Assembly: GCA_022793555.1 (NCBI GenBank) | Contig: JAAWDB010000065.1 | Coordinates: forward strand, 1 to 13,489 | Reading direction: 5' to 3' | DNA from: Bacilli bacterium | GTDB lineage: Bacteria; Bacillota_I; Bacilli_A; RF39; UBA660 | Length of the DNA stretch: 13,489 nt | Shown: positions 1-6,346 of the stretch, piece by piece | Layout: each line of letters opens with the position of its first letter | Numbering within the stretch: position 1 is the stretch's first letter | Program-made: the position numbers and the translations under genes | The notes under the pieces: model-generated | Database searches by the model: none | Told to the model about the DNA's origin: nothing | Seen by the model: the letters and a program-made list of their open reading frames with translations, nothing else

Positions 1-728
1 ATACCGAATGGGGAGCAGTTGCATATTTACAACATAGTAAATATGGAAGTGCCACCAGCGTTAGAATTAATAATTATGGATATACAACCGGTTATGGTGC
101 AATTAGGGAACCAATTCATGGTTATTCAGCAAGTGATACACCAACAGCTTCTAATGGTCTATATATCGACTATGGAACAACTGATAATGTTACGAGACCT
201 TATAATACCGAAGTTGGGTATTTAGCGAGTACAACTGGAAATATAAGTGGAATTTATGACATGAGTGGTGGATCAGATGAATTGGTAATGGGAGTTATGG
301 TCGATCAAAATGGCAAGCCAATGAGTGGAGAAAATAGTAAAAGAAATTCGGGATTCAATGGCTTATTCGGGTGTTATAATTGTTATGGAGATACCTCAGG
401 ATTAACAGAGTTAACAACAGGAATAGATTTTCCAGAAAGTAAGTATTATGATCAATATAGATATAGTGAAAATGAAGGAATATACTCAAAAAGAATCTTA
501 GGGGACGCGACTGGAGAGATGGGACCATTTGAAACCGCTCATTTTGGACAAGAACCACGAAATATTGGATCATGGTATTCCGATGAAGCCTGGATGGTTG
601 CCAAAATGTGGCCATGGTTTCAAAGAGGAGCTAATTTTCCTATCGGAATAGGCGCTGGCATATTTATGTTTGGTCATGCTAATGGAGTTAATGCAATTTC
701 AAGTTTTCGTGTAGTTTTAAGTACTTAA
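1..728 (+). CDS. Surface protein, C-terminal part, SUMF1/FGE-like domain (5' partial)
   Basis: The gene enters from the left. The frame begins at position 3 and runs 241 codons to TAA at 726-728, so the true start is outside the window. Visible residues begin TEWGAVAYL-HSKYG, contain IYDMSGG at about residues 84-90, and end PWFQRGANF...SSFRVVLST. These are in the order seen in SUMF1/formylglycine-generating-enzyme-like domains: an EW segment, then YDMxGNvWEwV, then RGGsW, then a terminal GFRVv strand. The tryptophans of the WEW core are replaced here (SDEL), so this is probably a binding or structural C-type-lectin-like domain rather than an enzyme. The composition is rich in Gly, Tyr, Asn, Ser and Thr with few Lys, which suits an exported surface protein. 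Similar C-termini occur in pilin-like or cell-wall proteins of gut Firmicutes, but the N-terminal anchor cannot be checked. The coding frame is secure; the domain call is moderate. Confidence 0.75.
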   Translation, partial: TEWGAVAYLQHSKYGSATSVRINNYGYTTGYGAIREPIHGYSASDTPTASNGLYIDYGTTDNVTRPYNTEVGYLASTTGNISGIYDMSGGSDELVMGVMVDQNGKPMSGENSKRNSGFNGLFGCYNCYGDTSGLTELTTGIDFPESKYYDQYRYSENEGIYSKRILGDATGEMGPFETAHFGQEPRNIGSWYSDEAWMVAKMWPWFQRGANFPIGIGAGIFMFGHANGVNAISSFRVVLST

Positions 729-750
729 TTATAATTTTACAATAAAAGAA

Positions 751-790
751 AAAAAGATTTCTAAAGTAAGGAAAATTAGAAATCTTTTTT
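751..790 (+). terminator. Rho-independent terminator of the surface protein gene
   Basis: A perfect 14-bp inverted repeat has arms at 751-764 and 776-789 around an 11-nt loop, and is followed by T residues. It lies 22 nt after the stop codon at 726-728. The 5' side is also A-rich, so it could work for transcripts arriving from the minus-strand gene at 819-980 as well. Confidence 0.85.
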
Positions 791-796
791 AATAAA

Positions 797-820
797 AATA
801 AAAAAGAACACTAAAGTTCT
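797..820 (-). terminator. Weak terminator of the DUF1540 gene (minus)
   Basis: Reading the minus strand, AGAAC and GTTCT form a 5-bp stem around a 6-nt loop and are followed by six T residues. The stem overlaps the TAG stop of the DUF1540 gene. It is short, and the stronger hairpin at 751-790 is just downstream and may do most of the work. Confidence 0.5.
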
Positions 821-980
821 AATTTCTAGATTCAAAACTCGCACAAAAGGTTCCTTTTTGATTATTCTCCCCACTAACTAAAATCTTTCCTAAAGTACAA
901 TGATCTTCATTTCCATCATGGTATTTACAATCATGTACAGTACATCCAATTCTTTGATTAAAATATTCTTCTTTTTCCAC
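819..980 (-). CDS. DUF1540 domain protein, 53 aa, Cys-rich
   Basis: Minus-strand frame of 53 codons, from GTG (978-980) to TAG (819-821). The product MEKEEYFNQRIGCTVHDCKY... has the DUF1540 pattern: an I-x-C-x-V-x-x-C-x-Y start, a central HCTLGKILVSG segment and a C-terminal TFCASFES. The four cysteines at residues 13, 18, 28 and 46 fit a small metal-binding or disulfide knuckle. The family is common in Firmicutes and its function is not established. The GTG start is chosen because GGGTGATC lies about 6 nt upstream and no ATG is available. The gene is short but the conserved pattern makes it convincing. It is divergent from the small gene at 1047. Confidence 0.82.
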   Translation of the reverse strand: MEKEEYFNQRIGCTVHDCKYHDGNEDHCTLGKILVSGENNQKGTFCASFESRN

Positions 981-1046
981 AACGATCACCCAATTATATT
1001 ATGAATAAAAAAATGATTTTTATACATACTAAGATTAGGTGATAAT

Positions 1047-1244
1047 ATGCGTAAACACATAGATTATTTTTATAAAAGTTACGATGGAGAACCCATTAAC
1101 AATTTAGAACGACAAGCTATGTATTTTAATGATTATGGTTATAATTTAGAATCGACAAGAAGAAAAACAAAATCCTTAGAAGAATGCTCTAAGAAGACTG
1201 GACCCAATTGTCTCATGAGCCATATAAAAAGGGAAAAAGGATAG
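1047..1244 (+). CDS. Small hypothetical protein, 65 aa
   Basis: Complete frame from ATG to TAG, with AGGTGA (1037-1042) placed four bases before the start. The protein is hydrophilic and basic, with many Lys, Arg, Tyr and Asn and no membrane segment. Two cysteines lie near the C-terminus (residues 47 and 55, in EECSKKTGPNC). I do not recognise a family. It ends 45 nt before ackA, and no terminator stands between them, so it might be co-transcribed with ackA. The ribosome site and codon use like its neighbours argue that it is real. No role can be given. Confidence 0.6.
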   Translation: MRKHIDYFYKSYDGEPINNLERQAMYFNDYGYNLESTRRKTKSLEECSKKTGPNCLMSHIKREKG

Positions 1245-1264
1245 TAAAATATTCTTTTTTTTTG

Positions 1265-1270
1265 TATAAT
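1265..1270 (+). promoter_or_regulatory. Possible -10 box for ackA
   Basis: A perfect TATAAT lies 19 nt before the ackA start, which would place the transcription start at about 1277 and keep the GAGGTGA ribosome site (1279-1285) on the RNA. No convincing -35 box stands 16-18 nt upstream, so this is only a partial promoter match. Confidence 0.4.
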
Positions 1271-1289
1271 ATTAATACGAGGTGAAAGA

Positions 1290-2483
1290 ATGAAAATATT
1301 ATCAGTAAATGCAGGAAGTTCATCATTAAAATTTACTGCATTTGAGATGCCAGAAGAAAAAAAATTAATTTCTGGATACTTTCAAAGAATAGGAATTGAC
1401 AAAAGTTTTTATACATTAAAAGTAAACGGAAACAAAAAAGAAGTAGAAGCAAAGATGAATAATCATTCCGATGCTTTTAAAATTTTAATCGAAGAATTAA
1501 TTAATAACCATATTGTAAGCGATATGAGTGAAATCAAAGCTATTGGTCATCGGGTAGTTCATGGCGGAGAATATTTTAAAGAAAGTACGGTTATTGATGA
1601 TAGTGTTATCGAAAAAATTGAGAAATTAAAGGATTTAGCTCCTCTTCATAATCCTGCTGCTATAGTAGGTATTCGTGCAGCTATTGATGTAGTACCCAAT
1701 GCTACCGAAGTTGCTGTATTTGATACATCATTCCACCAAACAATGGAACGTGAAACTTATCTCTATGCCTTACCGATGAATTGGTACCGAGATTACAAAG
1801 TAAGAAAATATGGAGCTCATGGAACTAGTCATAAATATATTACTGAACGTATGGAAAGTGTATTAGGAAAGAAAGATACGAAACTAATTATTTGCCATAT
1901 TGGATCAGGAGCTAGTATTAGTGCTGTTAAAAATGGCAAATGTATAAACACTTCAATGGGCTTCACTCCTAATGCAGGATTAATAATGGGAACACGTTGT
2001 GGCGATATTGATGCGTCCATTATTCCATATATGATGAAACAAGCAAATATTTCTCCGGATGAGATAGATAAAATAATGAACAAAGAAAGTGGTGTACTTG
2101 CCATAAGTGAACAATTTAGCGATATGCGTGATATTTATGATAACGTTAAACTTGGCGAAGAAAAATCTATTCTAGCCTTAAATATGTTTGTGCGCCGTAT
2201 TGTAGATTATATTGCCAAATACTATTTTGAATTAAAAGGATGCGACGCCATTATTTTTACGGCCGGAGTCGGTGAAAATGGAGCCTTTGAAAGAAAAAAA
2301 ATAGTAGAGCAATTAGAATTTTTAGGAGTTCATTTAAATGCAGAATTTAATGAACAAATCGCTAGTTATCATGATATTCATGAAGGAAAAATTACGACAG
2401 ATGATTCAACAATTCCAGTTTTTGTTATTCCAACTGATGAAGAATTAATGATTGCCAGAGACACCTTTAATTTTACGAAATAA
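1290..2483 (+). CDS. ackA: Acetate kinase
   Basis: 397 aa, the normal length for acetate kinase (EC 2.7.2.1), which makes ATP and acetate from acetyl phosphate and ADP in the cytoplasm. The ASKHA-fold signatures are all present: VNAGSSSLK at residues 6-14 (Asn7), GHRVVHGG (Arg88), FDTSFHQTM (Asp145), YGAHGTSHKY (His177), the phosphate loop HIGSGAS, MGTRCGDID (Arg236), FTAGVGENG and PTDEEL (Glu384). Asn7, Arg88, Asp145, Arg236 and Glu384 correspond to the known catalytic residues of the family. The phosphate loop reads HIGSGAS where most members have HLGNGAS, a mild change. The start has GAGGTGA five bases upstream. No phosphotransacetylase gene is seen here. ackA is first in an apparent operon with nrnA (18-nt gap) and recX. 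Confidence 0.97.
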   Translation: MKILSVNAGSSSLKFTAFEMPEEKKLISGYFQRIGIDKSFYTLKVNGNKKEVEAKMNNHSDAFKILIEELINNHIVSDMSEIKAIGHRVVHGGEYFKESTVIDDSVIEKIEKLKDLAPLHNPAAIVGIRAAIDVVPNATEVAVFDTSFHQTMERETYLYALPMNWYRDYKVRKYGAHGTSHKYITERMESVLGKKDTKLIICHIGSGASISAVKNGKCINTSMGFTPNAGLIMGTRCGDIDASIIPYMMKQANISPDEIDKIMNKESGVLAISEQFSDMRDIYDNVKLGEEKSILALNMFVRRIVDYIAKYYFELKGCDAIIFTAGVGENGAFERKKIVEQLEFLGVHLNAEFNEQIASYHDIHEGKITTDDSTIPVFVIPTDEELMIARDTFNFTK

Positions 2484-2501
2484 TAGAAAGAAGAATATGT
2501 T

Positions 2502-3464
2502 TTGACGAAAGAGTTAGTAAAGAAAATTGCCAAAAAAATTAAACAGTACGATACGATCATTATTGCAAGACATATGGGACCAGATCCTGATGCCATTTGT
2601 AGCCAAATAGCTCTTCGTGATTCCATTCGTTTAACTTATCCCAACAAAAAAGTATATGCCGTAGGCATTGGTGTATCAAAATTTAGAAAATACGGTCAAT
2701 TAGATAAAATTGATAATAAAGTCCAAAAAAATGTCCTATTAATCACGTTAGATGTTCCAAACTTTTATCGCGTCGATGGCATTGAAGATTTAAATCCTAA
2801 AGAAATCATCAAAATCGACCATCATCCTTTTGAAGAACAATTTGGTCCAGTAGAATGGGTTGATGACACGGCTTGTAGTACTTGCCAATTGATTGCTGAT
2901 TTAATATTAAATACGAATTTAAAATTAAATGAAAGTGTAGCTTCTAATTTATTTTTAGGAATAGTATCAGACAGTGATCGCTTTTTACTTTCTTACACCA
3001 CATTAAATACGTTTAAAACCGTAACTTCATTAATAGAAAGAAGTGGAATAAATTTCATAAAGTTATATGAAAAATTATATGAACGTCCCATCAATGAAGT
3101 AAAATTTCATGGCTATTTAGGAGAACACTTAACCAAAACGGAAAATGGTTTAGTATATGTAAAAATATCGAGTGAAATATTAAAAGAATATGGTGTGGAT
3201 ACCGCATCACCATCCAATATGATCAATGATTTTAATTACATTAAAGACGTTTTAGTTTGGACTTTTGTAACATTTGATGAAAAAAATAAAGTATATAAAG
3301 TAAATATTCGTAGTCGTGGTCCAATCATTAATGAAGTAGCAGCAAAATATAATGGTGGAGGACATAAATTTGCAAGTGGTGTGAGAACTTCAAATGAAGA
3401 TGATATTGACAATTTATTAAAAGATTTAGATAATGCTTGTAAAGAATATCAAGTAAAAAACTAA
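2502..3464 (+). CDS. nrnA: DHH/DHHA1 nanoRNase and pAp phosphatase (NrnA type)
   Basis: 320 aa, close to the usual length of NrnA, which degrades RNA of 2-5 nt and dephosphorylates pAp to AMP using Mn2+. The N-terminal DHH phosphoesterase domain shows RHMGPDPDA (residues 23-31; His24, Asp28 and Asp30 as metal ligands), LDVP (Asp84), the name-giving IDHHP (106-108) and GIVSDSDRF (157-159). The C-terminal DHHA1 domain has the RNA-binding GGGHKFASG at 285-293. The start is TTG at 2502, supported by AGAAAGAAG about 8 nt upstream; the nearby ATG at 2497 is out of frame and stops at once. It sits 18 nt after ackA and 31 nt before recX on the same strand, so it is probably co-transcribed. A shift in role among DHH subfamilies is possible, but the motif set fits NrnA best. 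Confidence 0.93.
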   Translation: MTKELVKKIAKKIKQYDTIIIARHMGPDPDAICSQIALRDSIRLTYPNKKVYAVGIGVSKFRKYGQLDKIDNKVQKNVLLITLDVPNFYRVDGIEDLNPKEIIKIDHHPFEEQFGPVEWVDDTACSTCQLIADLILNTNLKLNESVASNLFLGIVSDSDRFLLSYTTLNTFKTVTSLIERSGINFIKLYEKLYERPINEVKFHGYLGEHLTKTENGLVYVKISSEILKEYGVDTASPSNMINDFNYIKDVLVWTFVTFDEKNKVYKVNIRSRGPIINEVAAKYNGGGHKFASGVRTSNEDDIDNLLKDLDNACKEYQVKN

Positions 3465-3480
3465 ATCTTTTTTTCTTGAT
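3448..3480 (+). promoter_or_regulatory. Hairpin across the nrnA stop, just before the recX ribosome site
   Basis: ATCAAG (3448-3453) pairs with CTTGAT (3475-3480) and A6 (3455-3460) with T6 (3468-3473), with one T-T mismatch and a 7-nt loop that starts at the nrnA stop codon. The recX ribosome binding site begins directly after it. It lacks the GC-rich stem of a terminator. It might trim or partly block read-through, or help translational coupling. In so AT-rich a genome it could also arise by chance. Confidence 0.35.
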
Positions 3481-3495
3481 GAGAAAGGAATTCCA

Positions 3496-4266
3496 ATGAC
3501 AATTAAAAATTTAAAAAAAGGGAAAAAAAATACTTATGAAATTACTTTTCAAGATGGTTTGAAATATCTATTTTATGATGATATTATCGTTAAATATAGT
3601 TTAATTCCCAAAAAAGAGCTAACAGACAAAGAATTAAAAGAGATAATAAACGAAAATGAAAAGTTAGAATCTTACTATTTAGCAATCCAACTTTTAAATA
3701 GTAAACAACGTACGAAAAAAGAAATAACAATTTATTTAAAAAGAAAAAACTTTTCACAAGAATCTATCGATCTTACCATTGCTAGATTAGAAAAAGAAGG
3801 TTATCTAAAAGAAAGCACTTACATACGTAGCTTTTTAAATGATGGCTTTCGTTTTACCAATGATGGCCCTTTAAAATTAAAAAGAAAACTGCTAGAAAAT
3901 GATTTATCAGAGGCATTAATTGATGAAGTCTTTAATGAAATAGAAAAAGATCTATGGTTAGAAAAGTTAGCAAAAATTTATCAAAAAAAAGCCGATTCAC
4001 ATCATACGGATGGCTTAGAAAAATGGAAGTATAAATGCCTTCAATATTTAAAACAGCTAGGTTATCCCATAGAATGGATTAATGAAATTACAAGTAAAAT
4101 AACATGGAAAGAAGATGCATCATTAATCCAAAAAGAAAAAGAAAAACTAAACCGGAAACTAAGTCGAAAATACCAAGGAAATGAATTAGAATTTCAAATT
4201 AATCATCGCCTTTATTTAAAAGGTTTTTCTAAAGAAGAAATTGCGGCATTAAAAAAGGAAAGGTAA
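3496..4266 (+). CDS. recX: Regulatory protein RecX
   Basis: 256 aa, similar in length to RecX of Bacilli. RecX binds RecA-ssDNA filaments and tunes recombination and the SOS response. The first ~50 residues form a beta-rich segment. From about residue 65 come tandem three-helix RecX repeats: AIQLLNSKQRTKKEITIYL, then the core ARLEKEGYLKESTYIRSF (about residues 97-114), then further repeats to the C-terminus ending YLKGFSKEEIAALKKER. The clear repeat 1/2 signature and the helical, Lys/Glu-rich composition support the name. AAAGGA lies about 7 nt before the ATG. It is last in the ackA-nrnA-recX group and is followed at once by a terminator. recA is not in the window. Confidence 0.9.
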   Translation: MTIKNLKKGKKNTYEITFQDGLKYLFYDDIIVKYSLIPKKELTDKELKEIINENEKLESYYLAIQLLNSKQRTKKEITIYLKRKNFSQESIDLTIARLEKEGYLKESTYIRSFLNDGFRFTNDGPLKLKRKLLENDLSEALIDEVFNEIEKDLWLEKLAKIYQKKADSHHTDGLEKWKYKCLQYLKQLGYPIEWINEITSKITWKEDASLIQKEKEKLNRKLSRKYQGNELEFQINHRLYLKGFSKEEIAALKKER

Positions 4267-4284
4267 ATCATCCTTTCTTTTTTT
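4251..4284. terminator. Bidirectional terminator between recX and prsA
   Basis: An A-rich GAAAGG arm overlapping the end of recX pairs with CCTTTC at 4272-4277. The pairing extends through one G-T wobble into an A/T run, and T residues follow on both strands. It lies between the two convergent stop codons (4264-4266 and 4285-4287), so it can end both transcripts. Confidence 0.8.
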
Positions 4285-5307
4285 CTAATTTGAAGAATTA
4301 TTTTTACTTGCTTCGATATTAGCAATAGTGTTTGAAATATAATTACCATATTGTTTTTGAATTTCAGAATCAACAATATCCATACCATATTTTTTTCTAA
4401 GTTCTGTAAGAGCCGTAACACTTAAAGTACTATCCGCACTAATTTTCTTTTCTCCAAGAGTTGACTTAATACTTTCTTTTGTATCATCAAAACTAGCTTT
4501 TTCTTTTTGTTCTTCTCTTAAAATAACATGGTATCCAAGTTCTGTAGTAATAACTTCTGTACTAATTTCGCCATCCTTTAAAGAATTTGCAGCTTTAACA
4601 ATTTCATCATAAGAAGTTCCTAGTGTACCAATATTGATATAACCTAAACTTCCACCATTTTCTTTTGTACTTTCATCTTTGGACAAATCTTTTGCAAGTT
4701 GTGTGAATTTTTCTTTTTTATTATCACTTTTTTGAAGTTCCTCTATAATTGATTTAACTTGATCTTTAGCTTTATTTTCTGCAGCTGTTTTTTCTTCCGT
4801 TGTCATACTACTAGTAGTATCAGCAGTAATTAGAATGTGATCTACTAAAATATCTCCAAAAACGCTTTCATCATAATACTTTTTCATTTCTTTTTCAGTT
4901 ACTAAACTTTTTCCATAATCAACGATTGCTAAATTTTGTAAAGCACTAATGTAATAAGCATTTTGATAAGCTTCAATGGAAGAGTAACCATAATAACTTT
5001 GTAGCATTTGTAAAAATTGCTCTTCACCATAACTTTCTTTCATTGCTTTAACGGTACTTTCAGCAACTTCTTTTTTTGATTCAACTTCATCTTTATATTC
5101 GGTTTCTAAAATCTTCTTATCAATCATTTGCAATAAAGATTGTAAAGCATAATTATCTTTAATTTCTTTATATAAATCATTAACACTTATCTTATCTCCG
5201 TTTTCAAAAGTTACTACTGCTTCATCACCATTTGATAGTGTAGGAATTTTACCACAACCACAAAGTAACATTGTACAAGCCCCTAATATTATTATTTTCT
5301 TTTTCAT
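4285..5307 (-). CDS. prsA: PrsA-type lipoprotein foldase (parvulin peptidyl-prolyl isomerase)
   Basis: 340 aa. It begins MKKKIIILGACTMLLCGCGK, a lipoprotein signal peptide with lipobox LCGC, and Cys18 is the predicted lipidated residue. The protein should sit on the outer face of the membrane and help exported proteins fold. After an N-terminal helical chaperone region, a parvulin (rotamase) domain spans about residues 150-268 with DHILI, ENGGSLGYINIGT and TTELGYHVILREE; a helical C-terminal lobe follows. This is the NC-parvulin-C layout of PrsA (EC 5.2.1.8). The ATG at 5305-5307 is chosen because TAAGGAGG stands just upstream and the signal peptide starts there; the frame is open 29 codons further but without a ribosome site. 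It has its own promoter at 5335-5363. The probable clients are the surface proteins also encoded here. Confidence 0.93.
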   Translation of the reverse strand: MKKKIIILGACTMLLCGCGKIPTLSNGDEAVVTFENGDKISVNDLYKEIKDNYALQSLLQMIDKKILETEYKDEVESKKEVAESTVKAMKESYGEEQFLQMLQSYYGYSSIEAYQNAYYISALQNLAIVDYGKSLVTEKEMKKYYDESVFGDILVDHILITADTTSSMTTEEKTAAENKAKDQVKSIIEELQKSDNKKEKFTQLAKDLSKDESTKENGGSLGYINIGTLGTSYDEIVKAANSLKDGEISTEVITTELGYHVILREEQKEKASFDDTKESIKSTLGEKKISADSTLSVTALTELRKKYGMDIVDSEIQKQYGNYISNTIANIEASKNNSSN

Positions 5308-5334
5308 GTGATCCTCCTTAATTAAAACATAAAT

Positions 5335-5363
5335 ATTATAGCAATGAATATTAAAAAATACAA
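5335..5363 (-). promoter_or_regulatory. SigA-type promoter of prsA
   Basis: On the minus strand TTGTAT (5358-5363), a 17-bp spacer and TATAAT (5335-5340), with an extended TGC directly before the -10 box. The transcription start should fall near 5328, leaving a leader of about 20 nt that carries the AAGGAGG site. Confidence 0.8.
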
Positions 5364-5415
5364 GTTTCTCCCATCGTATTATTTGTCGTATCATAAAAAC
5401 AATGTGTGAAGTAAT

Positions 5416-5916
5416 CTAAATCTTTTTCTTGCGAAAATAAGAATCTTCTTTTTGTAATTCATCAAGTAATTGCTGATAAATCACGTAAATACTTAAATCC
5501 TTTTGAAGAACTTCATTAACCAAAACACTAGACGGAATATTCTTTTGGTATAAAATAGCCTCTTTTAAAAGAAGTAGAGTCATCTTTTGAAGAAAGGGGG
5601 AGTTAGAAGGAAAATACCCCAAAATACCAGGTTGATCCTCAAAACTACTATTAATAACAGAAATAAATCCTTTTAAACTCCAAAGAGAAAAATACTCATA
5701 AACCTCAAGATTCAGTATTCTTTTATTTAATTCACTATCCGAAATCCCAAGTTCCGGATACTTTTGATACCATTTGTTTTCAATCATTGCTAAAATAACG
5801 GCCGTTTCATGAAAATACGATTCACTACTATTAAAACCAATGCGCGGACTCCATTTCCCAAATGACATATAATCTCCATTCGGAGCAATAATATAACCTA
5901 AAATTTCATTTAACAT
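5416..5916 (-). CDS. Unrecognised cytoplasmic protein, 166 aa
   Basis: Complete frame from ATG (5914-5916) to TAG. I do not recognise a family. The protein has no signal peptide, no clear membrane helix and no cysteines. The N-terminal 30 residues (GYIIAPNGDYMSFGKWSPRI) are rich in Gly, Pro and aromatic residues. The rest is helical with many Leu, Ile, Glu and Lys; FHETAVILAMIENKWYQKYPE and a LLLLKEAILYQK helix stand out. It ends in a basic FRKKKI tail. Its codon use matches its neighbours. It lies 108 nt upstream of prsA on the same strand with no terminator between, so read-through is possible. The leader is only about 11 nt, with no good Shine-Dalgarno sequence (nearest is GTGAT). Confidence 0.75.
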   Translation of the reverse strand: MLNEILGYIIAPNGDYMSFGKWSPRIGFNSSESYFHETAVILAMIENKWYQKYPELGISDSELNKRILNLEVYEYFSLWSLKGFISVINSSFEDQPGILGYFPSNSPFLQKMTLLLLKEAILYQKNIPSSVLVNEVLQKDLSIYVIYQQLLDELQKEDSYFRKKKI

Positions 5917-5933
5917 TTTTAATCACGGTGGTT

Positions 5934-5962
5934 ATTATAACAAAGAAAAAAACCAATTACAA
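5934..5962 (-). promoter_or_regulatory. SigA-type promoter of the 166-aa gene
   Basis: Minus strand: TTGTAA (5957-5962), a 17-bp spacer and a perfect TATAAT (5934-5939). The expected transcription start near 5927 leaves only about 11 nt before the ATG. Confidence 0.75.
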
Positions 5963-5978
5963 TTAAAACAAAATCATG

Positions 5979-6006
5979 AACCTCTTCTCAAATATTCCAT
6001 ACAATA
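5979..6006 (+). promoter_or_regulatory. Possible sporulation-type (SigK/SigE) promoter for the YjcZ-like pair
   Basis: CATACAATA at 5998-6006 fits the SigK -10 pattern CATAnnnTA and starts with CATACA as in SigE -10 boxes. AACC at 5979-5982 fits the SigK -35 core (mACm), with 15 nt in between. No SigA -35 box stands upstream. The match is to short degenerate patterns, so it is suggestive only, but the genes behind it belong to a family named for sporulation. Confidence 0.45.
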
Positions 6007-6039
6007 TAAATGAAAAGACAAATAAAGGAGGAATGATTT

Positions 6040-6129
6040 ATGAATAAATGTTGTGATAATGGAATTGGCCCTGCAATCATTTTAGTATTATTTATTTTAC
6101 TTATCCTAATTGTAGGAGCATTCGTTTAG
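6040..6129 (+). CDS. YjcZ-like tiny membrane protein, 29 aa
   Basis: ATG at 6040 with AAAGGAGG about 8 nt upstream, one of the strongest ribosome sites in the window; TAG at 6127-6129. The product MNKCCDNGIGPAIILVLFILLILIVGAFV is written here in halves by role: a short Cys-rich head (MNKCCDNG) and one hydrophobic helix, ILVLFILLILIVGAF. This matches the tiny-transmembrane YjcZ family of Bacilli, whose members share a FALIVVLFILLIIVG-type core and are often called sporulation proteins, although their function is unknown. It lies 21 nt before a second member of the same kind. Confidence 0.75.
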   Translation: MNKCCDNGIGPAIILVLFILLILIVGAFV

Positions 6130-6150
6130 TCTTTATAAAGGAGGTGTCCC

Positions 6151-6276
6151 ATGAGCTGTTGCAAAAAAAACGTAGATAATGAATGCTGCGGTGGAAATAG
6201 CTTCTATAATAGCGCTTTCATTATTTTAGTTCTATACATCTTACTTGCAATAATTCTTGGCGGATTAATTTTCTAA
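6151..6276 (+). CDS. YjcZ-like tiny membrane protein, 41 aa
   Basis: ATG at 6151 after a near-perfect AAAGGAGGTG site; TAA at 6274-6276. It has a longer head with two Cys pairs (MSCCKK... and ECCGG) and one membrane helix, AFIILVLYILLAIILGGLIF. It resembles the 29-aa protein just upstream in both the CC pair near the N-terminus and the helix, so the two probably arose by duplication and divergence. Gap of 21 nt, same strand, one terminator after the second: a two-gene unit. The role is unknown; the family is linked to sporulation by name and by the possible promoter. Confidence 0.75.
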   Translation: MSCCKKNVDNECCGGNSFYNSAFIILVLYILLAIILGGLIF

Positions 6277-6277
6277 G

Positions 6278-6304
6278 AAAGAAGGATATCACCTTCTTTT
6301 TTTT
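6278..6304 (+). terminator. Terminator of the YjcZ-like pair
   Basis: AAAGAAGG (6278-6285) and CCTTCTTT (6292-6299) form a perfect 8-bp stem with a 6-nt loop, followed by T5. It starts two bases after the stop codon. Confidence 0.88.
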
Positions 6305-6316
6305 CGCGCTAATATA

Positions 6317-6325
6317 TGTTAAACT
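6317..6325 (+). promoter_or_regulatory. Possible extended -10 box for the HerA-like gene
   Basis: TGTTAAACT fits an extended -10 (TGn followed by TAAACT, a two-mismatch TATAAT) 21 nt before the start codon. The bases at the -35 position are only T-rich terminator sequence, so the call is weak. Confidence 0.3.
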
Positions 6326-6346
6326 GTAAAAGAATAGGGTGAGACA

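Noticed and set aside
19..225. Open frame of 68 codons starting with ATG near the left edge
   Set aside because: It is out of frame with the surface-protein gene, which runs without a stop from position 3 through the same bases and shows the recognisable domain.
1829..2626. Two minus-strand open frames within ackA and nrnA
   Set aside because: They lie antisense to well-supported genes, have no ribosome sites and encode no recognisable product.
4212..4421. Minus-strand open frame across the recX/prsA junction
   Set aside because: It is a shadow in another frame of prsA and recX and crosses their shared terminator.
5308..5394. N-terminal extension of prsA by 29 codons
   Set aside because: It would bury the lipoprotein signal peptide, overlaps the promoter and lacks a ribosome site.
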